DNA of 50,138 nucleotides from Candidatus Segatella caccae (lineage in GTDB: Bacteria; Bacteroidota; Bacteroidia; Bacteroidales; Bacteroidaceae): positions 1-50,138 of the forward strand of contig USOQ01000008.1 in the NCBI GenBank assembly GCA_900556395.1, read 5' to 3'. Below the pieces are notes generated by a model. The model saw only the letters and a list, made by a program, of their open reading frames with translations, did not search any database and was not told the DNA's origin. Both the position numbers and the translations under genes were made by a program. Of this stretch, positions 25,715 to 34,213 are shown piece after piece. Position 1 is the first letter of the stretch. Each line of letters begins with the position of its first letter.

Positions 25715-26962
25715 TTACTTCTCGATAGCTGCTACACCTGGCAATACCTTACCCTCGATAGCCTCGAGCAGAGCACCACCACCTGTAGAGATGTAAGAAA
25801 CCTGGTCAGCCAAACCGAACTTGTTGATACAAGCTACAGAGTCACCACCACCGATGAGTGAGAAAGCACCCTCCTTGGTTGCCTCAGCAATAGCATCGGC
25901 GATAGCCTTAGAACCACCTGCGAAGTTATCAAACTCGAAGACGCCAGCAGGACCATTCCAAAGGATTGTCTTAGCACCCTTGATGGCAGCAGCGAAAGCC
26001 TTGCGAGTGTCAGGACCTGCGTCCATACCCTCCCAGCCCTCAGGAATATCGTTAGATGGGCAAACCTGAGTATTGCAATCGTTCTTGAAAGCATCACCAC
26101 AGATAGAGTCTGTGCCGAGCACGAGGTTTACACCATTCTCCTTAGCCTTCTTGATAACATCGAGAGCTACATCGAGCTTGTCATCCTCGCAGATAGACAA
26201 ACCAATCTTGCCACCGAGAGCCTTAGAGAATGTATATGTCATACCGCCACAGAGAATCAAGTTGTCAACCTTAGTCAACAGGTTCTCGATAATACCAATC
26301 TTGGTAGAAACCTTAGAACCACCCATGATAGCAGTGAAAGGACGCTTGATGTTGCCGAGTACTGCGTCAACAGCCTTTACCTCCTTCTCCATCAAGAAGC
26401 CGAGCATCTTGTGGTCCTTGTCGAAGCTATCAGCAATAACAGCAGTAGAAGCGTGCTTACGGTGAGCTGTACCGAAGGCATCCATAACATAAACATCAGC
26501 ATAAGAAGCCAACTTGGCAGCAAACTTCTTCTGACGTTCCTTCATCTCAGCCTTAGCAGCATCAAACTCAGGAGTACCCTTCTCTACGCCAACAGGCTTG
26601 CCTTCCTCCTCTGGATAGAAGCGAAGGTTCTCGAGCAGAAGAGCCTCACCTGCCTTCAGAGCAGCAGCCTCTGCATCAGCATTGCCACAGTCCTTAGCAA
26701 ACTTAACCTCAACACCGAGCGCCTCTGATACGTTCTTTACAATCTGTGAAAGAGAAAGCTCTGGCTTAACTTTGCCCTTAGGTTTACCCATATGGCTCAT
26801 CATGATGAGCGCACCACCATCGGCAAGCACCTTCTTCAGTGTAGGAAGGGCACCGCGGATACGAGTGTCGTCTGTTACATTACCATTTTCATCCAATGGC
26901 ACGTTGAAATCAACGCGTACGATTGCCTTGTGACCGGCAAAGTTAAAATCTTCGATCTTCAT
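25715..26962 (-). CDS. pgk: Phosphoglycerate kinase
   Basis: The glycolytic enzyme that makes ATP from 1,3-bisphosphoglycerate, in the cytoplasm. The 415 residues carry the family marks [20 protein letters not shown] (residues 16-35), [49 protein letters not shown] and [13 protein letters not shown], and the ATP-binding [13 protein letters not shown]. Length and order are normal. The codon and base use looks like that of a highly expressed gene (many GTA, ACC and AAG codons). It is divergent from radA. Confidence 0.98.
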   Translation of the reverse strand: MKIEDFNFAGHKAIVRVDFNVPLDENGNVTDDTRIRGALPTLKKVLADGGALIMMSHMGKPKGKVKPELSLSQIVKNVSEALGVEVKFAKDCGNADAEAAALKAGEALLLENLRFYPEEEGKPVGVEKGTPEFDAAKAEMKERQKKFAAKLASYADVYVMDAFGTAHRKHASTAVIADSFDKDHKMLGFLMEKEVKAVDAVLGNIKRPFTAIMGGSKVSTKIGIIENLLTKVDNLILCGGMTYTFSKALGGKIGLSICEDDKLDVALDVIKKAKENGVNLVLGTDSICGDAFKNDCNTQVCPSNDIPEGWEGMDAGPDTRKAFAAAIKGAKTILWNGPAGVFEFDNFAGGSKAIADAIAEATKEGAFSLIGGGDSVACINKFGLADQVSYISTGGGALLEAIEGKVLPGVAAIEK

Positions 26963-27103
26963 TTTTCCTAACGTTTTTATTATTAGTTATTTAATTTCTC
27001 TCTATATGAAAATAGGTGTTTTAGTCTTGGCACTATTAGCATGAATAAGAGCCCATTGGCATAACATTCCTTTTGCCTTAGAACCACTGCTGAAAACTGT
27101 AGG

Positions 27104-27135
27104 CAAAGGTATGAAAAATAACTGAATGTTGCAAA
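27104..27135 (-). promoter_or_regulatory. pgk: Promoter of pgk
   Basis: On the minus strand, TACCTTTG (27111-27104) is an exact -7 box and TTTG (27135-27132) an exact -33 box, with a 20-base spacer. The leader is about 135 bases. The 368-bp interval 26963-27330 holds this promoter and the divergent radA promoter, and no gene is seen. Confidence 0.75.
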
Positions 27136-27234
27136 TTTTGCGCTCGTTTTAAGTATTTTTTTTATCCAAGAGGGTAGTAATGTAATATCGGCTTTACAAA
27201 AATGTAACCTTTTGACAGAAAATCATGGCGATTA

Positions 27235-27266
27235 TTTGGCAAAAGTAAAAAAATAATGTACCTTTG
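27235..27266 (+). promoter_or_regulatory. radA: Promoter of radA
   Basis: TTTG at 27235-27238 and TACCTTTG at 27259-27266 with a 20-base spacer match the Bacteroidetes consensus exactly. The leader is about 58 bases. Confidence 0.8.
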
Positions 27267-27330
27267 TATGGATTTTAAAATGTATCATTATATAACATAA
27301 AACTATAGAATCAATACGCATTTATAGCTT

Positions 27331-28785
27331 ATGGCAAAAGACAAGATAGCTTATGTTTGCAGCCACTGCGGACAGGAATCTGCCAAATGGATAGGCAAAT
27401 GTCCAAGTTGCGGTCAGTGGAACACATTCAAGGAGATTCGCATCGCCAGCGATACGGGCTCGCAGGCAGCTCGTCAGGCAGGGCTCAGCATGCGCCACGG
27501 TGGAGCAGCAACCATGTTTGGCGGCAATCATAGCGATGGAGGCGCTAAGCCTGTTTGTCTGCGCGACATCTCAGCCCACGACGAACCGCGCATAGACATG
27601 CACGATGGTGAGCTAAACCGCGTGTTGGGTGGAGGATTAGTGCCTGGCAGCATCACGCTTCTGGGTGGTGAACCAGGCATCGGAAAGAGTACCCTCACGC
27701 TACAGACCATCCTTCACATGCCCGACCGCAAGGTGCTATATGTCAGTGGCGAAGAGAGCGCTCATCAAATCAAGCTTCGAGCCGACCGTTTGGCTTCTTC
27801 GTTCATCGACGGAGAGGACATGGCTTATGGCAAGTCTTCACTCGACCACATCTCCATTCTTTGCGAGACAGCCTTAGAGAAAATATTTTCTCATATCCAG
27901 GAACAGGCTCCAGGACTGGTAGTTATCGACTCCATACAAACGATATCCACCGATGAAGTAGAGAGCTCTCCTGGCAGCATCTCACAGGTAAGAGAGTGTG
28001 CTGCTGCCTTGTTGCGATTTGCCAAGACCAGTGGCATCCCCGTGATTCTCATCGGTCACATCAACAAGGAGGGAACACTGGCAGGCCCTAAAATCTTGGA
28101 ACATATCGTCGATACAGTGGTACAGTTTGAGGGCGACCAGCATTATATGTATCGCATCCTGCGAAGCATCAAGAACCGATTTGGTAGCACCTCAGAGTTA
28201 GGCATCTATGAGATGCAGCAGGGAGGTCTTCGCCAGGTTAGCAACCCCTCAGAACTCTTGCTTACCGACGACCACGATGGCCTGTCTGGAGTAGCCATCA
28301 GCAGCGCCATCGAGGGTGTTCGCCCTTTCTTGGTAGAAACGCAAGCTCTTGTTTCTACAGCAGCATACGGCACACCTCAACGCTCTGCCACAGGTTTCGA
28401 CCAGCGCAGGCTCAACATGCTACTGGCAGTGCTCGAAAAACGAGTTGGCTTCAAGTTGATGCAGAAGGATGTGTTCCTCAACATAGCCGGTGGGTTGCGA
28501 GTCACCGACTTAGCCATGGACCTCAGCGTTATAGCAGCAGTGCTTAGTAGCAATGTAGACACGCCTATAGAGGCAGGATGGTGTATGGCAGGCGAGGTGG
28601 GACTGAGTGGCGAGGTTCGTCCTGTAAGTCGCATCGAACAACGCATCGCTGAAGCCGAGAAGTTGGGCTTCCATGACATCATCATCCCTCGATACAATTA
28701 TCATTCGCTCGACAAGTCGAAGTTCAGCATCAACATTCATCCTGTGCGCAAGGTAGAGGAAGCGCTTCGCTGCCTGTTTGGATAA
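27331..28785 (+). CDS. radA: DNA repair protein RadA (Sms)
   Basis: RadA is a hexameric DnaB-like ATPase that drives branch migration in recombination. The 484-residue protein has the N-terminal zinc finger C10-x2-C13...C24-x2-C27, Walker A GGEPGIGKS (residues 112-120), the RadA-specific KNRFG motif (281-285), and a C-terminal Lon-protease-like domain (GGLRVTDLAMDLSVIAAVLSS, split; GEVGLSGEVRPV). All family marks are present. The structured repeat copy at 28802-28967 follows its stop directly, before queC. Confidence 0.97.
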   Translation: MAKDKIAYVCSHCGQESAKWIGKCPSCGQWNTFKEIRIASDTGSQAARQAGLSMRHGGAATMFGGNHSDGGAKPVCLRDISAHDEPRIDMHDGELNRVLGGGLVPGSITLLGGEPGIGKSTLTLQTILHMPDRKVLYVSGEESAHQIKLRADRLASSFIDGEDMAYGKSSLDHISILCETALEKIFSHIQEQAPGLVVIDSIQTISTDEVESSPGSISQVRECAAALLRFAKTSGIPVILIGHINKEGTLAGPKILEHIVDTVVQFEGDQHYMYRILRSIKNRFGSTSELGIYEMQQGGLRQVSNPSELLLTDDHDGLSGVAISSAIEGVRPFLVETQALVSTAAYGTPQRSATGFDQRRLNMLLAVLEKRVGFKLMQKDVFLNIAGGLRVTDLAMDLSVIAAVLSSNVDTPIEAGWCMAGEVGLSGEVRPVSRIEQRIAEAEKLGFHDIIIPRYNYHSLDKSKFSINIHPVRKVEEALRCLFG

Positions 28786-28801
28786 TGTTCTACGGGAAGA
28801 T

Positions 28802-28967
28802 GGGAGTTGAATCAAGGAGTTAAATCAAGGAGTTAAGGAGTTATCGCTCCCTACGGTCGCTAAGGAGTTAAGACAATAGTCTTTTTGCGTATTTTTTTAG
28901 CAGTAAAACATACGTCTTAGTTTCGTTAACTCCTCATTTCTTTAACTCCTTTAACTCCTTTAACTTC
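28802..28967 (-). repeat. Structured intergenic repeat, copy A (reverse orientation)
   Basis: Read on the minus strand the core runs TAAGACGTATGTTTTACTGC, AAAAATACGCAAAAAG, AAGACTATTGTCTTAACTCC, TTAGCGACCGTAGGGAGCG and ATAACTCC. It is flanked on both sides by tandem GGAGTTAA / TTAACTCC units. It fills the radA-queC gap and is the inverted counterpart of copy B on the other side of queC. Confidence 0.85.
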
Positions 28968-29020
28968 TGAACATACGAGATATGAATAAAGAATATAAAA
29001 CAGAAAAAGAGATTATAAAT

Positions 29021-29674
29021 ATGAAAGATTCAGTAATTATCGTCAGCGGTGGCATGGACAGCATCACACTGCTTTATGACAAAAAGGATGAGATTGCCTT
29101 AGGTATTAGTTTCAATTATGGAAGCAATCACAATGCACGTGAGATTCCTTATGCCCAAATGCACTGCGAGCGTTTAGGCATCAAGCATATCACCATCGAC
29201 TTAGGGTTTATGCATCAGTATTTTAAGAGTTCGCTTCTCGATGGTGCCGACGCCATTCCCGAGGGACATTATGCCGACGAGAATATGAAGTCGACGGTAG
29301 TGCCTTTCCGCAATGGCATCATGCTCAGCATTGCCATCGGCATTGCCGAGAGCAATAACCTGAAAAAGGTTTATATAGCCAATCATGGTGGTGACCATAC
29401 CATCTATCCCGACTGTCGCCCAGAGTTTATCTCTGCCATTGACGAAGCTGCCCAAGCAGGAACTTTTGTCGATGTACACGTCTGTGCGCCCTATACAAGT
29501 ATCACCAAGTCGGATATTGCTCGCATAGGCAAGAAGTTGGGTATAGACTATACCGAGACATGGAGTTGCTATAAAGGTGGCGAGAAGCATTGCGGCAAGT
29601 GCGGCACTTGCGTGGAGCGTAAGGAGGCTCTTGCAGAAGCGGGCATCGCAGACCAGACAGAGTATGAGTCCTAA
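29021..29674 (+). CDS. queC: 7-cyano-7-deazaguanine synthase QueC
   Basis: QueC makes preQ0 from 7-carboxy-7-deazaguanine with ATP and ammonia, an early step of queuosine synthesis. From ATG 29021 the protein is 218 residues. It has the PP-loop S9-G-G-M-D-S14 and a C-terminal zinc site, C183...C191-x2-C194-x2-C197, as in the family. Conserved VPFRNGIMLSIA and ANHGGDHTIYPDCRPEF are present. An in-frame ATG at 28982 would add 13 polar residues; the start at 29021 is preferred because it begins directly before the first beta strand. The gene is flanked by inverted repeat copies A and B. Confidence 0.95.
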   Translation: MKDSVIIVSGGMDSITLLYDKKDEIALGISFNYGSNHNAREIPYAQMHCERLGIKHITIDLGFMHQYFKSSLLDGADAIPEGHYADENMKSTVVPFRNGIMLSIAIGIAESNNLKKVYIANHGGDHTIYPDCRPEFISAIDEAAQAGTFVDVHVCAPYTSITKSDIARIGKKLGIDYTETWSCYKGGEKHCGKCGTCVERKEALAEAGIADQTEYES

Positions 29675-29679
29675 GACAA

Positions 29680-29802
29680 AGGAGTTAAAGAATTAAGGAG
29701 TTAAGACGTATGTCTTGCTGCTTAAAAAATACGCAAAAAGACTATTGTCTTAACTCCTTAACTCCTTTAACTCCTTAGCGACCGTAGGGGAGCAATAACT
29801 CC
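29680..29802 (+). repeat. Structured intergenic repeat, copy B
   Basis: Forward copy: tandem GGAGTTAA units, AAGACGTATGTCTT (hairpin 1), GCTGCTTAAAAAATACGC, AAGACTATTGTCTT (hairpin 2), TAACTCCTTAACTCC, then GCGACCGTAGGGGAGCAATA and ACTCC. It fills the space between the queC stop and the ribE stop and touches the latter, so it lies between convergent genes. Confidence 0.88.
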
Positions 29803-30408
29803 TTATCTTGAAACAGCTTGCAAGCGAGCAATATATTTACCTAAGATATCAAATTCGATATTGACAATAGAGCCAACTTCAATATCACAGAAATTGGTGT
29901 GATCGTGCGTATAAGGGATGATAGCCACGGTGAAGGTGTTGTCGGTAGGCTCACACACGGTGAGCGAAACCCCATTCACTGTCACCGAACCCTTATCGAC
30001 AGTGAAGTAACCCTTGCGAGCCATCTCACGATCGAGTTTATACTCGAAGGTGTAATAAGTAGACCCATCAGCATCACGCTTCTCAATACACTTAGCAGTT
30101 TGATCCACGTGTCCTTGCACGATATGACCATCCAGGCGCCCATTGAGCATCATGGATCTTTCCACATTCACCTTGTCGCCCACCTGCAGCAGTCCGAGGT
30201 TAGACCGGTCGAGTGTCTCTTTCATGGCAGTCACCGTGTAGGTATTTCCCTCTAAGGCCACCACCGTAAGACACACACCATTGTGAGCCACACTCTGATC
30301 GATGCCCAGTTCGCCAGCAAAGGGACAATCCAAGGTGAGGTCAATGTTCTCCTTATCTCTTTTCACAGCCACGACAGTAGCCATGTTTTCTATGATTCCG
30401 CTAAACAT
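29803..30408 (-). CDS. ribE: Riboflavin synthase (alpha subunit)
   Basis: The enzyme dismutates two molecules of 6,7-dimethyl-8-ribityllumazine to riboflavin. The 201-residue protein starts MFSGIIE, the family signature, and has two lumazine-binding halves (LGIDQSVAHNGVCLTVVALE; VDKGSVTVNGVSLTVCEPTD) with ETLDRSNLG and a GHIVQGHVD motif in the swivel between them. Length is normal. No FMN riboswitch is recognised upstream; instead an independent small RNA lies about 120 bases before the start. Confidence 0.97.
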   Translation of the reverse strand: MFSGIIENMATVVAVKRDKENIDLTLDCPFAGELGIDQSVAHNGVCLTVVALEGNTYTVTAMKETLDRSNLGLLQVGDKVNVERSMMLNGRLDGHIVQGHVDQTAKCIEKRDADGSTYYTFEYKLDREMARKGYFTVDKGSVTVNGVSLTVCEPTDNTFTVAIIPYTHDHTNFCDIEVGSIVNIEFDILGKYIARLQAVSR

Positions 30409-30526
30409 GATGTGAAGTAATAATTTTTAAAAGATGAAAGTTTTTCAAATGTCGATTCTTCTAAATCCAAATAGACGAGTCGCAATAAAAAACGTAAAAA
30501 AGAAGTATAAAATCAGTTGTATATAT

Positions 30527-30733
30527 AAAAAAAAGAAAGGGTCGCCCGATGATGTGATGAAACTCCGAACTTAGCAATAAGTTTGAGAGCTCCCTGCTTT
30601 TGTAATCCACCGGCTTTGCAGCTTCGCCGAACGAAGTCCGGCTTATTGTGGCCCGCCATAGGCAAGAGAAGTCTTCTCGGTTTCATGATTTGTAATGTGA
30701 TGAGTATCCCAATCTAACCGAAACGACCCTTAT
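30527..30733 (-). ncRNA. Structured small RNA of about 200 nt with its own promoter and terminator (unidentified; possibly Bacteroidales-1 or 6S type)
   Basis: On the minus strand an exact promoter is followed by a GC-rich non-coding stretch. Its ends pair: AAGGGTCG (30731-30724) with CGACCCTT (30544-30537). A U-rich tail (TTTCTTTTTTTT, to about 30527) follows. Internal hairpins include TCGGTT/AACCGA, GAGAAG/CTTCTC, a CCGG-closed arm with CTTCG/CGAAG, and AACTTA-TTGC-TAAGTT. The element CATCACAT occurs near both ends. It is not a tRNA, tmRNA, SRP RNA or RNase P RNA by its visible motifs. It could be a Bacteroidetes 6S-like RNA or the Bacteroidales-1 class; this needs a covariance search. Confidence 0.65.
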
Positions 30734-30740
30734 GTATATG

Positions 30741-30772
30741 CAAAGATACTGCTTTCTTCTGATGTTGCCAAA
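30741..30772 (-). promoter_or_regulatory. Promoter of the small RNA upstream of ribE
   Basis: On the minus strand TTTG (30772-30769) and TATCTTTG (30748-30741) with a 20-base spacer match the -33/-7 consensus exactly. The expected start point, near 30733, falls two bases before the closing stem of the RNA. Confidence 0.8.
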
Positions 30773-30808
30773 TTTTTTGGCATTTTTTTACATAGCATGC
30801 AATATCGT

Positions 30809-31885
30809 CTACAACATTCCTTTCGATGATGGCAGTTCGTAGTGATAGATATCTCTTTTCACCGCCATTTTGAGGGCACGTGCGAGCGCCTTGAAGATAC
30901 CTTCTATCTTGTGGTGTTCGTTCTCGCCCTCAGCCTGGATGTTGAGGTTCATCTTGGCAGCATCGCTAAGACTCTTGAAGAAATGCTTAAACATCTCTGT
31001 GGGCATTTCACCCACCTTCTCTCTACGAAATTCCGCATCCCAGACCAGCCATGGCCGTCCACCAAAGTCGAGTGCCACCTGGCACAGGCAGTCGTCCATA
31101 GGCAGGCAATAGCCATATCGCTCAATACCTCTCTTGTCACCTAAGGCCATGAGCAAACATTCGCCCAGCGCAATACCCGTATCCTCGATGGTGTGATGTT
31201 CGTCGACGTAGAGGTCGCCCTTGGTGTGAATAGTGAGATCCATCATGCCGTGCTTACCTATCTGTTCGAGCATATGGTCGAAGAATCCCAGTCCTGTATT
31301 GATGTCACAGTGTCCCGAACCGTCGAGATTCACCTTTATATATATATCGGTCTCCTTAGTGGTGCGTTTCACCTCAGCAGTTCTGTCACCAGCGAAGAGG
31401 ATTTCGGCTATCTTGTCCCAGTCCATACCATCTTTGCCCAATATCAGACTCTTGCATCCCAAGTTTTGAGCCAACATAGCATCCGTCTCTCTGTCACCAA
31501 TGACATAGCTGTTTGACAGGTCGTAATTAGGATTGTCGATATAGTGGGTGAGCATACCTGTGCCAGGCTTTCTCATGGGGGAGTTGTCTTCGGGAAAGTG
31601 TCGATCTATCAACTGTTCCTCAAAGTGAACACCTTCGCTCTCTAATGTCTGGATGATGAAGTTGTGAACGGGCCAAAACGTATCTTCAGGGAAGGAGTCA
31701 GTACCCAGTCCATCCTGATTGCTCACCATGACAAGTTGGAAGTCCGTATGCTGTGCTATAAAGCTCAGATTTCTCATTACCCCCTTTGTAAAGACGAGCT
31801 TCTCGAAGCTGTCAATCTGTTCATCCTCAGGTTCCTTGATCAGCGTTCCATCACGATCAATGAATAGCAGTCTGGTTTGTTTCAT
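30809..31885 (-). CDS. hisB: Bifunctional histidinol-phosphatase / imidazoleglycerol-phosphate dehydratase HisB
   Basis: Two steps of histidine synthesis in one 358-residue protein. The N-terminal half is a HAD-type phosphatase with FIDRDGTLI (D10, D12), [12 protein letters not shown] and a metal-type loop (CH-free variant [19 protein letters not shown]). The C-terminal half, from about residue 175, is the dehydratase with [35 protein letters not shown] and [20 protein letters not shown], which hold the manganese-binding histidines. The fused form is usual in Bacteroidetes. No other his gene is in the window. Confidence 0.96.
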   Translation of the reverse strand: MKQTRLLFIDRDGTLIKEPEDEQIDSFEKLVFTKGVMRNLSFIAQHTDFQLVMVSNQDGLGTDSFPEDTFWPVHNFIIQTLESEGVHFEEQLIDRHFPEDNSPMRKPGTGMLTHYIDNPNYDLSNSYVIGDRETDAMLAQNLGCKSLILGKDGMDWDKIAEILFAGDRTAEVKRTTKETDIYIKVNLDGSGHCDINTGLGFFDHMLEQIGKHGMMDLTIHTKGDLYVDEHHTIEDTGIALGECLLMALGDKRGIERYGYCLPMDDCLCQVALDFGGRPWLVWDAEFRREKVGEMPTEMFKHFFKSLSDAAKMNLNIQAEGENEHHKIEGIFKALARALKMAVKRDIYHYELPSSKGML

Positions 31886-31930
31886 TTTATTATATTTATG
31901 TTGAATGATTATATTTTAGGGAAGGTAGGC

Positions 31931-32842
31931 TTATGCCTCTTGCACCTCGTAGGTCTCCAGGTGGGAGATTTCCTTTTTCTTCATCTCGTCATTCTGGATA
32001 CTTCCATATAGATAGACGTAAGAGATGTTTAACCAGCAAACGACATAAGTGAAGACGAAAAACAGAAGCGTCGTTGCAGAGATAAAAAGGGGAGTGAAAT
32101 AGGCGGGTGTACCCACAGGATCGCCTTCGAGAGTGCCCAGTTGCGCCATGACTTGTGCCCCAATAAGAATACCTAAAGGAATGTAAATCACGATGCCCAC
32201 TACGCAAACGATCAGGAAAGCCAAGACCCCCATATTGAAGATGGCTCCAAAATGACGCAAACCACACTTAAAGGAAGTCCACAGCCTACACTTCTCGTCT
32301 TTCTGTCTCAGCATATAGTGGGGAGTCATGTATGCCAAGGGCAAAACGCCTATCAACAAGACGAAAACAGCCACTACCGCTGCTGCCATCACCAGGAGCG
32401 AGTCAACAAGCGAAGCAGAGGCTGTGCTGAATCCTGTGAGGCTGACGACAAGACCTAAAAGGAAGGCTGCGATAAAAGTAAAAACAAAAGCGATGAGAGC
32501 AGAGAAGAGTTGGAAAACAACAAATCGCTTTAAAGTCCTTGCAAAAGACATTTGCGTGATCCATCGCCATACGGTAGCCCCCATCAAGAAAGAAGCCCCG
32601 ATAGAACCTAAGTAGACACAAGTTTGCAACACGAATGACAACATCATGTTCTCTTCTCCCCAGTCGTGAAGCATCTTGTTGGGGCTTCTCAAGAATACCG
32701 TCAAGGCCATAAAGAAAGCATAAAGCATAAAAGCCCACCAAGTGTGTTTCAGCAAGTCTTTTGCATTGTCTGTCATCAACTTGTAAGACTCATACATACA
32801 AGCTGTTACACTGCGATGTTTCAACAAATCATTTATTTTCAT
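31931..32842 (-). CDS. Multi-pass membrane protein of unknown function
   Basis: A 303-residue protein not recognised as a named family. It has about six hydrophobic segments (WWAFMLYAFFMALTVFL; MLSFVLQTCVYLGSIGASFL; LFSALIAFVFTFIAAFLLGL; LVMAAAVVAVFVLLIGVLPL; MGVLAFLIVCVVGIVIYIPLG split; LFISATTLLFFVFTYVVCWL) and an acidic/lysine-rich cytoplasmic C-terminus (NDEMKKKEISHLETYEVQEA). There is no signal peptide. It is encoded 2 bp after the TrmH-family gene, so it is very likely translationally coupled with it. Possibly a general envelope protein; no function is assigned. Confidence 0.8.
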   Translation of the reverse strand: MKINDLLKHRSVTACMYESYKLMTDNAKDLLKHTWWAFMLYAFFMALTVFLRSPNKMLHDWGEENMMLSFVLQTCVYLGSIGASFLMGATVWRWITQMSFARTLKRFVVFQLFSALIAFVFTFIAAFLLGLVVSLTGFSTASASLVDSLLVMAAAVVAVFVLLIGVLPLAYMTPHYMLRQKDEKCRLWTSFKCGLRHFGAIFNMGVLAFLIVCVVGIVIYIPLGILIGAQVMAQLGTLEGDPVGTPAYFTPLFISATTLLFFVFTYVVCWLNISYVYLYGSIQNDEMKKKEISHLETYEVQEA

Positions 32843-32844
32843 TT

Positions 32845-33642
32845 TTAATCCCTTTCCTTATCATTCTTCGTTCTGCACTCTCTACTTTTCACTCTCCTGA
32901 ACTCCGCACACGTAATAGCCGTAGCAATAGCCACATTCAGACTATCCGCAGTGGCTCGTCCAGGCGGAAAGTTAGGAATAAGCAATCGTCTGTTCACCCG
33001 TTGAGTAAGTTCGGGCGAGATGCCTTTACCCTCGTTACCCATCACGATAAACCCGCGATTATCGAGTTGCTGACTATAGAGGTTCTCACCATCAAGCAGC
33101 GTACCATAGACAGGCACGTCGGCAGGCAAGTTGTCGAAGAGAGCCCTCAAGTCACCATACTGAACTTTCACTCTGGCAATGCTTCCCATGGTGGCTTGCA
33201 CCACTTTAGGATTATACACATCGGCAGTATCAGCAGTGCAGTAAATATGCTCTATACCAAACCAGTCGGCAATGCGGATTATCGTACCCAGATTGCCAGG
33301 GTCTTGCACACCATCGAGTGCCAGGTTGAGTAGGGAAGTGTCCACCTTATCGGGCGAGAACTCCCTGTCTTCACTCTGATCGAAGACGGCAAGCACCTGT
33401 TGCGGATGCTGCAAGAAGCTCACTTTTCTGAGTTCTTCCTCATCCACGCAGACCACCTCCGTCTCAGGCGCCAACACCCTGCCTTCCAACCACTCTTCAG
33501 TAGCCACGATGAGCGATGCAGGCTGCAGCTCCAGGAGGTCGTCGACAACCTTGTGTCCCTCAGCCAAAAACTTACCTTCCTTATTGCGGTTTTTCTTCAG
33601 TTCGAGCGACTTGATATATTTAATCTTATTCTTGCTAATCAT
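32845..33642 (-). CDS. TrmH/SpoU-family RNA 2'-O-methyltransferase
   Basis: A 265-residue SAM-dependent methyltransferase. The N-terminal substrate-binding domain (KNRNKEGKFLAEGHKVVDDLL split) is followed by the trefoil-knot SPOUT domain with its three motifs: LDGVQDPGNLGTIIRIADWF (motif 1), GFIVMGNEGKGISPEL (motif 2) and IPNFPPGRATADSLNVAIAT (motif 3, with a GRATADSLN variant of the usual xxESLNVS). Target could be 23S rRNA or tRNA; which one cannot be told. It leads the pair with the downstream membrane protein. Confidence 0.9.
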   Translation of the reverse strand: MISKNKIKYIKSLELKKNRNKEGKFLAEGHKVVDDLLELQPASLIVATEEWLEGRVLAPETEVVCVDEEELRKVSFLQHPQQVLAVFDQSEDREFSPDKVDTSLLNLALDGVQDPGNLGTIIRIADWFGIEHIYCTADTADVYNPKVVQATMGSIARVKVQYGDLRALFDNLPADVPVYGTLLDGENLYSQQLDNRGFIVMGNEGKGISPELTQRVNRRLLIPNFPPGRATADSLNVAIATAITCAEFRRVKSRECRTKNDKERD

Positions 33643-33672
33643 CGTCTGTTCTAAAAATTACCATGCGACAGG

Positions 33673-34188
33673 TTACTGTTCGAAGGTCAGCTTTTCGAAT
33701 GCAAACCTCACCCCACGTTCCCCATAACTCACCTGTCCGCAGAGGCAGAACCCCATGGAGGAGAGCAAGTTGATCATGGGCAAATTATCGTAGTTAGTGT
33801 CCACCTTGATGCTTGGCACGTGTTCCACCTCACACAGGCTACACACCTTGTTGATGAAGATGCGCGCATATCCCTCTCTCTGCAGTTCGGGAAGGGTGGC
33901 AAAGCGATGAATGACATAATAGTTGCCATGGGTGATCCATTCACCTTGCAGCACATCATAAGTAGGTTCACCATTCAACATTACAGCCCCATATACAGCT
34001 ATCTTGTCGTCAACGGTCAGCACATACGCATTCCCATTATTGATATCGTCGAGAATACACTGTTTGGAAGGATAGTCTTCAGTCCATTGATGCCGTCCCG
34101 ACTCTATCATCTGCTCTCTTGCCTCATTGATGACTCGCCAACACTCATCAAAATCCTTCATGAAAGCTGGTCTAAAATCAATTTTCAT
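33673..34188 (-). CDS. GNAT-family N-acetyltransferase
   Basis: A 171-residue protein with the GCN5-related acetyltransferase pattern. There is an N-terminal helix (CWRVINEAREQMIESGRHQW), central strands (VYGAVMLNGEP), the acetyl-CoA-binding motif A (YYVIHRFATLPELQREGYAR, with Q/R-x-x-G-x-A) and the final strand-helix (SIKVDTNYDNLPMINLLSSM) with NxPMxxLxxxxGF. Such proteins in this phylum are small-molecule or protein acetyltransferases of unknown substrate. It lies 25 bp after the CobW-type gene and 30 bp before the methyltransferase gene, on the same strand. Confidence 0.88.
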   Translation of the reverse strand: MKIDFRPAFMKDFDECWRVINEAREQMIESGRHQWTEDYPSKQCILDDINNGNAYVLTVDDKIAVYGAVMLNGEPTYDVLQGEWITHGNYYVIHRFATLPELQREGYARIFINKVCSLCEVEHVPSIKVDTNYDNLPMINLLSSMGFCLCGQVSYGERGVRFAFEKLTFEQ

Positions 34189-34213
34189 GCTGTATTATGT
34201 TGTTTTTAGAAAG

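Noticed and set aside
30527..30733. An FMN riboswitch for ribE
   Set aside because: The conserved FMN-element stretches are not found, and the RNA ends in its own terminator about 120 bases before ribE.
30766..30790. GCCAAATTTTTTGGC plus T-run as the hisB terminator
   Set aside because: The T-run lies on the plus-strand side, the wrong one for hisB, and the element overlaps the -33 box of the small RNA.
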